The notes: generated by a model from the sequence alone, not told the origin. A stretch of DNA of 64,000 nucleotides from Talinum fruticosum (GCA_021018815.1 JAITYX010000139.1:372001-436000), one strand, 5' to 3'; shown: positions 49,002 to 63,010, counted from the first letter of the stretch. Translations and numbers: made by a program.

Positions 49002-50982
49002 GCCACTCAAATGCGCTGTACTGCAACCTTCTTGGATTACACATTTGCAAATTGTGTGTTTTCTTTGGCACGAACATGGAGAAGAGATGCTGATCTGGAA
49101 TGCTTTCTAGTACTCGGGTGGTGCTGGGACATGGAATGCCACCATTTTCTCACAGATATTGATATTCATCTTCGAGGCTGGGTGGCATATCTATTAGGGG
49201 TTCATGCAGCTGGGGCTTTTAGGTGATCTCTGTTATAGAGATTCAAGCAGGAACAGTATATGGTATTCTTTTTTTATTTTGGGGGACACCTTGTCTAGAT
49301 TAGCTGTATATATTCTACATTCTTTTTGTGTCGTCCATTGTTATGCGCCTTTTGGCTAAATGGTGAACTCTTGCTGCTCCTGCCTGTTCGTTTGCTTGCT
49401 TACAAATTGGGTTTGATCAAACATGTAGCCATTACTAGTGGAGATCTGATGTATGGTAGCAACCACTTTGTAAATCAGGTACATTAGTTGGTACTATGGC
49501 TTATCTCACCCATGCGTATTGTTACAATTCTCAGAGGAGAAAAGATACTTGAGTTGGGCCTGGGGCTGGGGCTGAGTTTTCAAAAGCTTTTGCACTAATA
49601 TTCTGCATTTTTAAACGTCAATTCAATCCCACATTAGAAAAACATAAATTTATATGGATTGATACTCTCCAAAAGGGTATTGTTACAATTGTAAGAGGAA
49701 AAAACATATTTGAGTAGGGTTGTAGCTAAACCGAGGCACCTCGGTGAGCCCTCAGACTCAATACAAAGCTTGAGTGGCTCAAGTCAAGCCGAGCCCAAGC
49801 TGACTTGTTGAAACTTCAATTTAGATAGTGAATTTTTCTTTGTAATTTCTCTGTTTCCCTTGTGTTGTTTCTTAAAACAATTATTTCAAGGATTTTTAGA
49901 TGGAAATAATATTAATTTTGAGGCATTGACAAAAAACAAAATCACATTTTTTTCTTGGCCGTAAATAGAAGGAACTTTACAATATTTAAAGATACCAAAA
50001 AACAACCAAGTTTAGTTTTGGGGGTTAGGATTTGCTTGAAAGCTGACGTGTCAAGTGAGGCTGACACGTGTAAAATAGTGGCTAAGTCAAAATTTGATAC
50101 ATTACTTATGTGGTCCTTAAATAATCAAGTGAAGTTAAAATCCAACGTCAAAATTAAGTCAACTGCACATATGTCATCTTCACTTGACGTGTCATCTTTC
50201 AAAGGCGTCTCACCCACCAAAACTTGATTGTGTTATAATATCATTAAATAGTATCAAAGTTCGTTCTGTTCACGACTAGAAAAAATATCATATTATGTTT
50301 TACCAAAACCCCAAAGTTCATATTATTTCCGTCCAAAATCCTCCTTTCAGTGTTAAGTTCAAATTTATTCCAAGGAAAAAAAGGAGGAACATACACCTTT
50401 ACTCGTGAAAGGTAGAACATAAAACTATACCAGATATACATAAAAGTTGATTTGAAGAGTCAAATAAGAGCTCATCATCCCAAATGGTAATGAACCAAAT
50501 ACAAGCTATAACAGATTAACAATAGCTGCTAGTCCCCAAAATTCACAAGGCAAGAGTAGAAAAATGCCGACTTTCATTTCCTGTTCAGGTCTTCCAGTTT
50601 ATTACAACCTGGTCCAAGAGCATTTTTTCCCAAGTAGAGCAGCTTTTTCTATTTGAATAATGTACATTACAATTAGACACAATCTGCAAATGGCGAACCA
50701 CTTACTGCTCTCATGTTGTCTCAATCTTGACCATCCCACTCGACAAACTTACATTTTGAGACAGCACAACTGCGAGAGAAGCTACATTCATATTTACAAA
50801 GAGAGTGGCCAAACTCAAGCATTTGTCCTTCGCTTTTCATACCTTAAAGCATCCTTGGCCAATCATATATTGCATTAAACTCCGATGGCCTTCAGATAAA
50901 TTATCAAAATTTGGCTCTCAATCAATTTGATGATAACTAGAGAGCATAAGGCTAAGCGATTCACACCGGCTGCTGATCCACG
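49002..50982. other. Convergent intergenic space between PrmC and the J-domain gene
   Basis: No gene recognised. A 90-codon frame at 49955-50227 has low complexity of K/S/T residues and no motif. Both ends should contain 3' UTRs. Confidence 0.5.
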
Positions 50983-53900
50983 TTAAGTAAATCCTGATGA
51001 TCTTCGCCATTGGTTCTTTCCTTTCTTCTGATGCAATTTGAAAGGACTCCAGCTCTTTCGGCGCTTTGAGGTCTCTGTGAAGAGACCTGAGGCCAGAGCC
51101 TGTTGAAGCCACAACTCAAATTCTTCATCTTCGTCATCCGTCATTTCTGCATCCAAACCCCATGGGAATCTGCTTGAGTTTGAACGCGGTGTCTTTTCCA
51201 AACCAACCATGTTTACATGGAAACTTGGACGATGAGTGTTAGGCCTACAAGCCATTCCCTGCAAAGATGAGTATGCCATCACAATTATTATCCGCCATAA
51301 TGTAAGGTCAGTTATGATTATGCTATCACAATCTTGTACGTTAGTAGTATCATTTCAGGCATTAACAAGGAATAACCACCACTGCTGATCCGGGCAGAGG
51401 TCCCTCATGGTGTGGGCCTGGCTTAACCAGTCCACTGACCATTGCTGTGCTACAAGCATCCCAGAAACTATTCAAATAGCTCAACTTAGTTTTAACTGAC
51501 TTCCTATTTCCCTGGCAGAATATATACTATAAGTACAAGGGGTGAGAGATCGACGCACATTCTATGTAAATGTATTCAGGCTCTTGAAAATGTTGATGTT
51601 AAAAATGTGGTGATGTGGCTCCATTTTTTAATCGATTCAAAAATAGCAATGTAAAAAAAAAAGGAATCAGACATGAGCAGAAAGAGTAAATAGATAAAAA
51701 CACAAACATATTTTGCCCAAAAAGCTAGCAATATTTGCAAAAATTACATTGTTGTAATTACTATTCATTTGATAAGCTTTTAGAGTATGAGGATATGCTT
51801 CTTATGAGCGGAAATGAAAATAGTTAAGAATTTCCGCATGGATAATGTTACCTGGCAGATAGCCCACTCCGACACATCAAAGATCTTGCTTTCAGCACAT
51901 ACAAAGGCCCGTGGAATTTCCATCTGATTACACAAACACCATTAAGCAGGATAAACCACACATTTTCTCCACAACAAGCTAATAAAAACTATACGAAATT
52001 AGACTGAGATCAGTAAATCCTGCAAACATTTGTGCAAATTAATAAAGTAAATTAGAAAAGCAACAAACCATGTAAAATTATAGAAGCAGCATTAAGATCA
52101 TCGTAAATGCTCATGATAAATGTCAAGGAGTAAAGCTTAAATGTGCATTTGGAAGGGGTTGGGGGGTTGCAATACGCCTCAGTATAGCTAATAAAACCCT
52201 TGTAGTAAAACGAATTCACTGAACGAGATGCAAAATATCAATCAATAGCGCAAATCTAGATGGTCATTGCAGCACCCGAGGTCAAAACAGAACTATGAAG
52301 CCAGACATCTCCTTTTTCGTTTATCGATAGAAAACAAACAGCACATAATAATCATTGAAAACTCAAGTTTAAAGTCCGATTAGGATTTGGGTCCAGAAGC
52401 ATTGCTCTGTGGATTCAACTGTTCTGTAAAGTAAGTAGTAAGACTATTGGGGGGGTTGCAATACGCCTCAGTATAGCTAATAAAACCCCAGTGTAGAGTA
52501 ACAAATTCACTGAACGAGATGCAAAATATCAATCAATAGTGCAAATCTAGATGGTCATTGCAGCACCCGAGGTCAAAACAGAACTATATGAAGCCAGACA
52601 TCTCCTTTTTCGTTTATAGATAGAAAACAAACAGCACATAATAATCATTGAAAACTCAAGTTTAAAGTCCAATTAGGATTTGGGTCAAGAGGCATTGCTT
52701 TGTGGATTCAACTGTTCTGCAAAGTAGTAAGACTATTACATCTTAAGCCGTTTAGATGCATATGCATTACAAACAGAAACACAATGGAGCAAGAAGTAGC
52801 TCTTCCAGAGGAAATATACCAAACCGTCAATCCAATGCCGCATATGAACGATCAGGCAAGGATATTGACATATGTGATCTTACATGTGCAAGTATAGACA
52901 AAGTGAGTTTTCAGTAGACCATAGGGACAATGGGAAAATGTCAACCAGCTTATTGTTTCACATACAAACAAGTAGGCAGGGATAGTCTGTCTAAGTCAGG
53001 CGTTTGATTTCATCCAACATTAGTTAAGTAGGATATTCCCTGCTCATTTCACCTGACAAGGGTTGACAATCCCTAGATTACCTAAATGGGAAGAGGAAAG
53101 CTTCCTTTTGGTAGCTCAAATAAAAGAAATGAGGTCTGAAGACTATACATGGTATGAATTATGAAACTCTACAAAGTACTCTTCCAGATTAAAGAGGTAA
53201 AGAATTTGGACAGATGGTCCATAGAAAGGACAAAAACAATCAAAGGCAAACACGCTAATAAATCCATTTTAACAAACACTGAAGTAGAAGAACTGGAATA
53301 TCCTTTTACCGTTATTTTCAGTATAACCATACCTTTTGAGGCCCACCAAAGACTAGCGACCCCTTGTATTCCACCCAACCATCTCCATCCTTCGCTTGAT
53401 GATACTGGCAGCAATCCTGGTGTGGGAAGGGAAAAAAAGAAAATAAAAGAAAAACCTCATTATTTAGTATTTCAGGTATAAAGATACAATTCTCCACTTA
53501 CTCAAGTACGTGCAGAGAGAGCCAAACTAGTGCCTGGCACTTTGCAAATGCTCACCTGACACCATCTAGCCTTGGCCTTGGACCGGTTAGTACAAACCCA
53601 TATGTGCGAGTTGCCACACTTTGTGCACTGTATCCTCCTAGACTCCTCAGAGAAATACTCACGTGCTTCCTGTTGTGGAAACAGAATCATCACTGGGTAA
53701 AGAAACCAAAGAGCTAGGCAACCAACCATCACTATCACACTTTCTAACCAGAGTCTCTACCTATGCAAGAAACCAAACAAGCAAGAAAATTGGAAGAGTC
53801 AAAATAAGCTTGGGGTTTTATAAGGAGCATTTTCTAGTTCAATCTCTTTACAACTTTCTTCAAGGTTTCCTATATCCATTAGTCCAAGAATCCTAAATCA

Positions 53901-54263
53901 CTTATTGAAATATAAGGCATCTATCTCTATAATGTCAAAGGAGCAGCTTTGATTCAAATTGGACTTTTAATTCAGTCGACCACACAGACAGTGGATTTCC
54001 ATAAGAGTAGGAGTCTAGCTTTCTAAGCGAAAAGGTGTACGAGGTTTGGTCAATGCACTCCACATCCGATGCATGCAATCCATGAACTTTTCCTATGTGG
54101 GAGTTCTGCTTCAGGGGCAGTTGTCCTAAGCCAGCCAAATGGGGAAGGTCAGATTAAGTCACCAGAGACCAACAAAAATTCCTTCACTCCCTTCAACGAC
54201 TGTAACAGGAGCAGTTTCCGATATATATATTTTACTTTATTTTATTTTTTTGACACGGAAAAG

Positions 54264-54342
<79 letters not shown>

Positions 54343-57300
54343 TATATCTAAGCAAAAGGATGGATGCAAAGCTAGCATCCTACAAAAGGACTTATATACA
54401 TCCAACATGGAGACCATCCACAAAATGCACAATATCGAAAGAAGATTCACAAAAATTTCCATTATCCCAGAAGTAGAGAGTTCCCATAAGATTATCCTTA
54501 AAGCGTAGAAGAGATGTCTCCATTCCCTCGAAGACTCTTATATTAAATACGCATTACGTTTAAAGTCATATCTTTTCTTCTTGAATGATCTGAATTTTTC
54601 TGCTAGTTTGTCAGAACATCACAGCAGAGTTCTTATGCAAGACTCAAAGATACTTTAACATAAGTGAGGAGATATATTAGGAGGGAGAGATGGTAAAACT
54701 TCAATTAATGATAGCCAAGCAGTATCAAGAATGCTTAAAACATCTCCTTATGCACTCCTTTTTTTTTCTTTTCTTTTTCTGTGGTTCTGGGGTGGAGGGA
54801 CATGGGTAAAGATCTCCTTTTTCACCTTCATTTGGAAAGAAAGGCATATTCAAATCTCTCTGATAGCCTCAGTAGGAAGATTGGAAGACTTACTTGAATG
54901 ACACTAATGACCAGCAATCAGCCCTCCACCCAATAATTGAAAGTTTTTTTAACGTTTCTTACTCTTTTTCTTTATTTAACAAAAAAAAGGAAAAATCTGC
55001 AAAAGAACATTCCATTCCCCATATCATACATACATCTTCTTAGTGAATTCCCTCTCATCGAATCCAAAAACACAAGTGTATCTTCCCTTTTGGCTGATTG
55101 TCATCTACTCAAGGATCAAATGCCAATTGGTGATATTCATTTTTCTGAGACCTAATATCCTATCCAGAAATAAAAGTAAAATTGCCATTAAGAAGTTGCC
55201 CAACAAGGATCTATCTCTTTTATCCAAGCAAAATCTCAAGTCCAAACTCAGAAAAGTGCACTAAATAAAGAAACAAATATGATGTTCAGTCAGATCAAAG
55301 GAATATAATAACATCAATCAGGAAGCTATGAAGGTGAATTGGTCAATAACTGAAAGCGGAAAAGCTAGGACCTCCCTAATGCAAATAAGTAGGAGAGTGA
55401 AGGATGATCGCAGATTTCATCCGTGGATAAGGAGCAGATTTGAAATAGATGAATGCAAATCCTATATTCTATCCTGAAATGTGCCAGGATGAACACCTAT
55501 CTCCAGGAAGGTCTTATTCATATATCGCACTGAGAGCAAGGAGAGAAATACCAGATCATATGAACCTACGAAGCAGCCTCCACAAATGATTTGCTTTACT
55601 CAACACTAATGAGGGCTACAACGGAATGTAAGAGCTAGGGAGGAAGACCAAGATTTATGCCACTTATAGCTCTAAACAATTTAAATAGCAAATAAGGGCC
55701 GAGGAAGAATGAGATGTGTGGAAAGGATCATCTCTTGTATCTTCTAGCACCGGTCTATATGTTTAACTACACAGTACACTCATATGGCTACGTATCTAAT
55801 ATCGTACTAGCCCAAGCTAATGACAGCTCAAGCTCTTTCACCATAACACCATTCCTGAAATGCTCTTACAACCAGGAAAATTCAGGAATGCTTACTTTCT
55901 TTTTCCAAACCATGTATGAAAAGAAATATAACAACATTGAAGGGGTATGCGGCATAAACACATAACACATTATTCACCGCAATCTGGAAGATGGTTACAT
56001 AAAGTTCCTAAAAACTAAAAAGAGATAACAATAACCTGGGTGGAAGTGCTTGGAGACTTTTGGGTTATATTCTTCTGTAACTCCTTCCTCAGTTGCTCAT
56101 CATAATCTCTTTTCTTGGTCGAATCTGAGAGGACCTGCAAGAACAACAACAATGTAAGCCACAGAACAGCGAACAACCAATACTTTTCTTCTTTGCTAAT
56201 ACAATAAAACCCCTAGTTGCACAACATTTGACCGAAAAACTGACAGAATAGAAGCAAATTGACTGAATGCGCAGCTTTCTCCAGCATTATAAGCATAAAA
56301 TTTACCTCATAAGCACATTGAAGTTTCTTAAATGATTCACTCGCTAATGGACTTCCCATATTTTTGTCAGGATGAACGAGCATAGCCTGTCCAGGGAAAA
56401 AAGCAAACAAGCAACATTACATTACAAAACTGAGGGGAGAAAAAGTGTCTCCTTTTATGTTTTAACAGACACAAATAAAACAAGTGCATAGAATGTTAGT
56501 CCCAAAAAAGTTGTACAAAATGAAAATGCATTCTAATAAGACAGGATGTCCACAGGTGTCAGAACAATTTCCTCCCATGCTGCAATATTTTATGCAATGG
56601 AACATGCAGATACAACATAAGCCAGATCTGTATGAGGAAGAAAATACAACTCAATGACACACTACAGAGATAAGTCAGAAGCAAAATCATCTTCATCAGG
56701 CTTGCTTATTCAAACAAAGAAACTAAACATGCATTGCAAAACAAGCAGCAAATTAAGTGCCACATACTAAAAACACATAGAACAGCAAGATGATATTAAA
56801 TTACAGAAGAAAATTGTTTGATTCTCTTGAAGATTATAGCACAAGATGCTGAAAGCATATGCAAGCAATGAAATCAAAAGGCACATTGCAAAACAAGCAG
56901 CACATCAAGCGGCACATACCAAACACATATAAAACAGCTAGGTTGAGGGAAATTATCCCATTATCCATAATCCAGTAGACTAAAGCAGCACATGCAGAGA
57001 AATTCGGCATCTTCAACCATTGCCATTTCAATTTGCTTCTCCCACAAAGCACTCACAGTGACAGCCATGCCAGTTGGGCTTGGGTATTAATACATGTCCA
57101 TGTAGTTGAATCAACTGGAGAAAAAGCTTAGGACTTTAGGATACTGATATTCTTCCCATCTACGACTAAATGATATTTAGCCAAAGTGAAATCAGAAGAC
57201 ATGGGTTGAATGAAAGACCACATTTCACAAAATTAGAGACATAGAAAGTTGAAATCTGAAACTTAACCCCTATTAAGATTAGTGGAAGTGGCAGTATCGG

Positions 57301-60300
57301 TGGAGACCGAAAAAGAGAAGGTAATGGCTACTGAAAGGAAGCAGAAATTGCTGTCATCTACGTTTATTCTTCGACTTCATTTCTTATACTACTGCTCCTC
57401 CTTTACTCCGTATGCCCCCTTTACAAGATCTCTACAATTCAGCGTCTGAGTTCCGATCACCCCGCCTGATCCAGATTCTTTGTTTCTATGCCTTGATTTT
57501 GTCAACATAACAAGAAAGGTCACATAGCCAAGCACAAAGTGAAAGTGCAGGCTTGATACAAACACGTGTCAGGTCAAGAGAGGAGGTTCAATCAGGTTTC
57601 CTTGATGTGACTTAGGATGAATATATGCATAACTGACCCAAATCCAACAGTATGGGTAACCGTCAAGTTTTGTGTCATACCTGGCCTGGTCAACGGCAAC
57701 CACATCACATTTTATAACTCCACATTAAATGTCTTGACAAATCAAATCACATCATCCTGCCGCAAAATTAAATTGGAATGCTGCCCTAATTTTATCATAA
57801 AAGCAGTCATAAAAGCAGCACATTATTTTGGAATAACTGAAAAATGTAAACGCCAGTAAGTAAAAACTGGAATATTGTATGGCGCCAAGCAAAGGAAATT
57901 CAAACCTTCAATTACCCTCCTTTCCAAAAAAAAAAGAAAAAAAGGACCATTGAGCAAAATTTTTACGAAATGGAGCAAAAAGACAGAAATTCCTCATTTT
58001 CAAGGAAGACATATAGATTCTCAAGGAGAAGGCAACAAGAGTGGTAGGCCAATGATCATCAGGCAGGAAGGGGCAACAGTTCAGCAAAAGGGTAAGCAGA
58101 AGACATCGACTAACAGAGACAGAGAGATGTGAAGACGAAGGATGAGAGAGTACGAAGGCAGAGGCTTATAATGAGAGCCTGAGTCAGAGAAAAACATAGG
58201 TAAGGAATACCCTTTTCTTTGTTTTTGATAGGAAAAGATAACATGGGTAGGGAATACTAGGATACTTGCTTCAGTCAGCAGTTTTATGAGGGCCAGGCCA
58301 GAATCCAAAGTCAGGATATGGTGTTTCTCCCACTCCACCCTAGATATTTAGATCGTTATCATGCCCAATCCCAGCCAGCTCCTGTCGGTCCCAGTCTCTT
58401 CAGATCAACTTGGTAGAAGGTATAACAGACAGGTCAGTCCCAAATTTCTTCAAGATCAGGCACTCTCCTGATCCCATGACCGGGTTCAACAGTACACATT
58501 GAAGTGTGGAGGGAAACAAACTAGCAGCGGCACCCTCAGCCAGCTTTCATACAGAGGAGGTGCTTACTACTCCCCTCAGTAGGTCATAGCCAAATGAAAT
58601 GCCAGAAAACAAGTCCTGAATGCTTTATGGTAAATAGTACCCAATATAAGGAGAATGAGAAACTACGTGCCTCAAAAGTTACTTGGAATACCAATTTAAG
58701 AATGGTATAAGAAAATTGAAATGCATAGTTCTTGCAGTTAGGAGACAAGGACTCAGGAGTACCCAAATAAGGTTCTAAACCCTTCAAATGCTTCAGGATC
58801 ATCTTACCTTCCATCTACAGAAATGCTTCTTCACGTATCAAAAAGCTCCAATAAAAATTGCGAATCAAACCATAACAAGAAATCCAAGTTGCAGACTTGC
58901 CTTATAGGCTTATAGCCACTGGATCGACAGTGCACATACATAGTTTGTTATTTTGTTCATAACAAGGGCATAAATTAAAAACCAGTGTGTATTGATAGCT
59001 TATGTCACAAAGCAGACGAGTAAATTCTGCTGATCAGCAGACAAAGGATAAAATTTAGAAGAGTGCCTGTATTCTTAAAGTTAATAACAGTTGGGTGAAA
59101 AACATATAAAAATATGAGCAATTCCTAAAATTCCAATAGTTCTAGGTATCAATTTCGTTATCAGCATAAGTTGAAGCTCCCATGGAAGAGAAAAAAGCAG
59201 AAGATATCAAAGCTGAACAAACAACCAGCTTCACTATAAATGTCTATGATGATCACTATTATTTACCTTCTTTCGATATTCCTTCTTAAGTACTGCAGCA
59301 TCGAGCTTCTTGTGACGTGGAAATCCTAGAGCTTCAGTAGTGGTCAACACTGCTCAGTATCCTTCTCATTTCACTTAACGAATTTTTATCTTCTCTGACC
59401 ACCTGACTAGGAGAAGCTTCCTTCTGATTTTTTAGAACAGAGGTAGTGATCTTGGCAGCAGCACCACCAGCACGAGCACCAGTGCCAGCAGTAGCACCAG
59501 CACCAGAAGTACTAGTAGTAGCACTGCTAGTTTTTGATGATGTTTTTGTCGTTTTCTTACTGGATGAAGCTGATGAGGATTGCTCTTCAGATTCATCGGA
59601 GGGCATAGAATATTCACACTCTCCTGAGAAGTTGTCTTCTGTAAATGATTCTGAAGCTTTATGCTCCTCAAAGCGTGTGCTCTCATTTAGTTTGTCACAC
59701 CACTGCAGCATATGGTTAAACACATCGTTGGACAAGAAGGCGAGGTTAATTGAAAGAATAGCTCCAACCCATCCTATTCGAACTTTTACACAGTAGAGGG
59801 AATAAACAGTTGCCATTAAAACCACCAAACGTGCATGATTTAGAGAAAACAAATAACCTGCAACAAAACCCTCAAAAATCAGTAGCTGTGTTCAGTAAAT
59901 CAACATAATCTGCAAATTTAGCAGGCAACAGGAACCAGCATCAGAAACTCTAAGGTGCTTATATTTTTCCAGATATTGTAAGTCATAATAATTTAGGGCG
60001 TAATAGATGACATACTAATGGAATTAAATGGAGACAACTTCTCTGCAACTAATAGGCTGCTACATACATGGGCTTCTTTTTTTTCGGAGGGGGGCCTCCT
60101 AAGGCTGTTCTGTGTTTGGATTTGGGTTTTCAGATGCATAGCATGTTGAAGGGTGTTCATGGGCAAAGGTGTTACTCCTGAATATGGTAAGACCTTCCCA
60201 AAAAGAAGCAAATTCCTTACACATCTCATGAAATAACCAGTTGCTTAACAAGACTTAGATTTATGTGGTACCCTTCTCCATGTGATTGAATCTCTTGGAA

Positions 60301-62686
60301 GCCAAAATTACATTCACAAGCCATTCCATTTCATTCCCATTAGAAGACGACCCTTCATTCAAATTAAAACTGTTTTTAAGGATTGAAATGGCCTGTCTAA
60401 AGAATCCCAGTATCCCAAACAACTCAATATACACAGAAACAATATCTTTTCATTTCCTTTTTGCATAAAAATGGTGAGCAAGCAGCTAACGGAATAATAG
60501 TTTTAGCAAACCACATAATTACAAATCACTCACACCTATCCCTTCTGTAAAATTGAAACTACCTAGGGTGCCCAACACACAAATACAATGTAAACGATCA
60601 CAAAGCATTCACCCACGATGGCAGTGGCCACATTACTTTCTCTATCATTATCCATCTTTCTAATCAATCTAGGGATTTCCCACAAATAGTGAGCTGGTAT
60701 TCAGAAAGAATAAGCAACGAAAAAAGTAACTAAGCACACTAGTTTCCTAAGAAAGAAGAGGAGAGGAGACCCATTGAGGATCCAACCAACACCAGCCTTC
60801 TCGTTTCAAATTTCACATAAACCTTGTGTGAAAGAAAGCAAGCAGTACCTCCTACAATGAACAATGCTCCTGTAATCCAGAAGTTGGCATACATCCATAA
60901 AATTAAAATGGCAAATAGTCCTACAATAAAAAGTCCTGGAGTGTAGCCCAAGTATTGAACAGCAACTCCAGCAGCTGCCTGAAATAATGAATTCACAATT
61001 TCGATTGCATTAGTTTGGAATGATCTAGTGACAGCAATCTCAGTATCTAACCACAAAGAAACAAACAAATAATCTAAATACAAAGTAGTGGAGTCACCTC
61101 AGCATGATATGATCAGATGTGGATGGTTAACAAGGAAAAAAAACCGGACACAAAATTATGCTCTACACTGCCAGAAAAGGAAGGACTGGTAAATGCAAGC
61201 ACCAGATATAAATAGTCATTCCACCAGGATGAATCAACACAAAATAAGGACAATCCAGCTTTAAGGTCGACATGATTGACAGCAAATAACCTTGAGCTCA
61301 ATTGCAAGCCATTTTAGGTAGTATAAGTTCATTATTTTCAACCCAAACACAAACAACCCCATGTCTCTCTAACTATTAGACTTTGGTATACTATTCAATA
61401 CCAGAATAAAAAACATAACAAAAGACTTTAATTCTTAAGAGATCAAATTATCAAAGAAACAAATGATTTTGTGACTCATAAAATGAACAAAGTTTTTAAA
61501 AAATGCACAAGGTGAGGTCCAAACGGCTGTACATTAATTAAATTAAATTACAAGTGATGCCCATCACAAGTGATGATGGCATATAAATAGGTGTGACCTT
61601 TTATGACACGAACAAAGAACTGATCTAAACAGATCACCTGTATCTAGAAATAGCATTAAGACTTACTAACCTAACACACTAGTCATATGTCACACATAGA
61701 AAGAAAACAAGGCACCGAGAGTTTGAGACACAAGCGCGAAGGCATACAAAGTACTGAATCATAGCACTTCTTTCATCCACATTCCACAATATTCTTCCTC
61801 CTATAAGTCAATAAAAAGCAATAATAATGAACTCAAGCCAGTACCTTAACAATGAATTGGAAATATTTTGGGAGCCAGGCATAAATAAACGATTGACAAA
61901 TAAAATGCACTCTGCTGGGTTCAATGTCGACAATGAGCATACCGAATTTTTGGCTTAATATTTCTTTAAATGAAGCAACCAAGCATAAGACAAAAGTTTA
62001 AGTCCACATCAAAGTTTCAAGCAAATCAAATGTATTTTCATAGTGTACAATAGATTTCTCATCAACAATTCAACAAATTGCCCCCATTAACACTAAAGAC
62101 ACAGCAACGGAATCAAATCAAGAAGTGAGACCACATCAAGTTCCCCACTTTCAAACCAAAAGAAGAATTAGTTGTTAGAGTGCCTGCTTGTTACTAATTT
62201 AAGACTCCAAATGCCCACATCTCCACTTTCAAACTAAAAATTACAATTATTTCTCACACCCAGCAACACATTGCCAACAATAACCACGAATTTCCCATCT
62301 AACCAAACGCCAGAATAATTGACAAGAACAACAAGATTGATCACAAGAAACCCAATTGACAACTTACCACGCTAGTCAAGACATAAACGAGGCATGAAAT
62401 TGAGGTCAAGCTCAAAAAAAGCTCCACATAATAACCAGCAATGCCGCGGATTCCAACCCAACCAACGATCGAAACCCCTCAAGAAACAATCTTTCCAATA
62501 GAACACCAGTAGCACTAGCAACCTCCCCAAATTCTTGAACCCATTACACACCGTTGGCCAGTGTTTCTCAATCCCCATCCAAACCCTATCTACTACCCAG
62601 TTCAACGCAGTGCGAACCTGAGAACACGCCTGTTTCTGCGATATCAGCCATTGCAAAGCTTGCTTAACCAGCCCAATATCTTCCAT
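50983..62686 (-). CDS. Membrane J-domain protein with Jiv90-type zinc region (DNAJC14-like), frame broken three times
   Basis: Ten exons: 62686-62368, 60978-60849, 59857-59267, 56386-56306, 56134-56036, 53669-53556, 53416-53333, 51923-51852 and 51258-50983 give nine coding blocks and about 588 residues after corrections. DNAJC14-type proteins are ER-membrane Hsp40 co-chaperones that recruit Hsp70. The N-terminus (MEDIGLVKQALQWL) is followed by several membrane spans (about 85-205: VAVQYLGYTPGLFIVGLFAI, LILWMYANFW, ARLVVLMATVYSLYC). A Ser/Thr/Ala-rich linker precedes the J domain (about 320-388), with HPD at 352-354. The Jiv90 region has CTKCGNSHIWVC, then CQDCCQYH. The tail is basic. Frame breaks occur at about 62453, 62414-62420 and 59333-59339. 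Its nearest Arabidopsis relative is probably the At5g49580 type. Exon count here is nine coding exons. Confidence 0.88.
51924..53332 (-). other. J-domain gene intron with a 289-bp tandem duplication
   Basis: Contains two near-identical units at 52162-52448 and 52449-52737. No embedded gene. Confidence 0.8.
52162..52737. repeat. Tandem duplication, unit about 289 bp
   Basis: Both units begin 'ttgcaatacgcctcagtata' (52167 and 52456) and stay aligned through 'ctgtggattcaactgttctg'-like ends, differing by a few substitutions and short indels. Confidence 0.95.
53670..56035 (-). other. J-domain gene intron with long TG tract
   Basis: GT-AG intron of 2.4 kb with no embedded gene. It contains the TG microsatellite at 54271-54334. 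Confidence 0.8.
54271..54334. repeat. (TG)32 microsatellite
   Basis: 64 nt of uninterrupted TG, preceded by 'atatata'. Confidence 0.97.
56387..59266 (-). other. J-domain gene intron inside the J domain
   Basis: 2.9-kb GT-AG intron placed between helix II (EYRKK) and the HPD-bearing AMLVHPDKN. It contains a local repeat ('acaagcagca..' near 56740 and 56890). No embedded gene was recognised. Confidence 0.8.
59858..60848 (-). other. J-domain gene intron
   Basis: GT-AG phase-1 intron between membrane-span exons. No embedded gene. Confidence 0.8.
60979..62367 (-). other. J-domain gene intron 1
   Basis: 1.4-kb intron after exon 1, AT-rich, with no embedded gene recognised. Confidence 0.8.
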
Positions 62687-63010
62687 ATCTGACCTAGAAT
62701 CTAAGCGGCCAAATTTGCCCTAATTTGACAGCTAAATCAGCTAAACTCCATCCATAAAAATCGGATTTGATCAAGCCAAGAAACCCACTATCGGAAACGA
62801 TCAATTTGACGATTATCCCAACATTGCGATGCCCATATGCGAAAGTCACCCATTCTGCAGGAAAAAGCAAGCAGTAGGAGATCCAGAAAGTCCTCCAGTC
62901 ACGGGACAGAGAGGAAGAAGATGGATGCACCGACAAGAGAGAGAGAAGGCAGAGGGGGTAAAATGGCTTTAGTTGATTCTTATAGAGAACGTATCTGGGA
63001 CAAGTTTGGA
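62687..63010 (-). promoter_or_regulatory. Leader and promoter region of the J-domain gene
   Basis: Probable 5' UTR with CT-rich stretches on the transcript strand (plus-strand GAGAGAG near 62937). Start of transcription was not located. Confidence 0.35.

Noticed and set aside
49955..50227. 90-codon plus-strand frame in the PrmC-J-domain interval
   Set aside because: There is no recognisable domain, promoter or splice partner. Its composition suggests non-coding repeat sequence.
54069..54508. Frames with long runs of Cys-Val or Val-Cys on the plus strand, and Thr-His on the minus strand
   Set aside because: They are translations of the TG microsatellite inside an intron.
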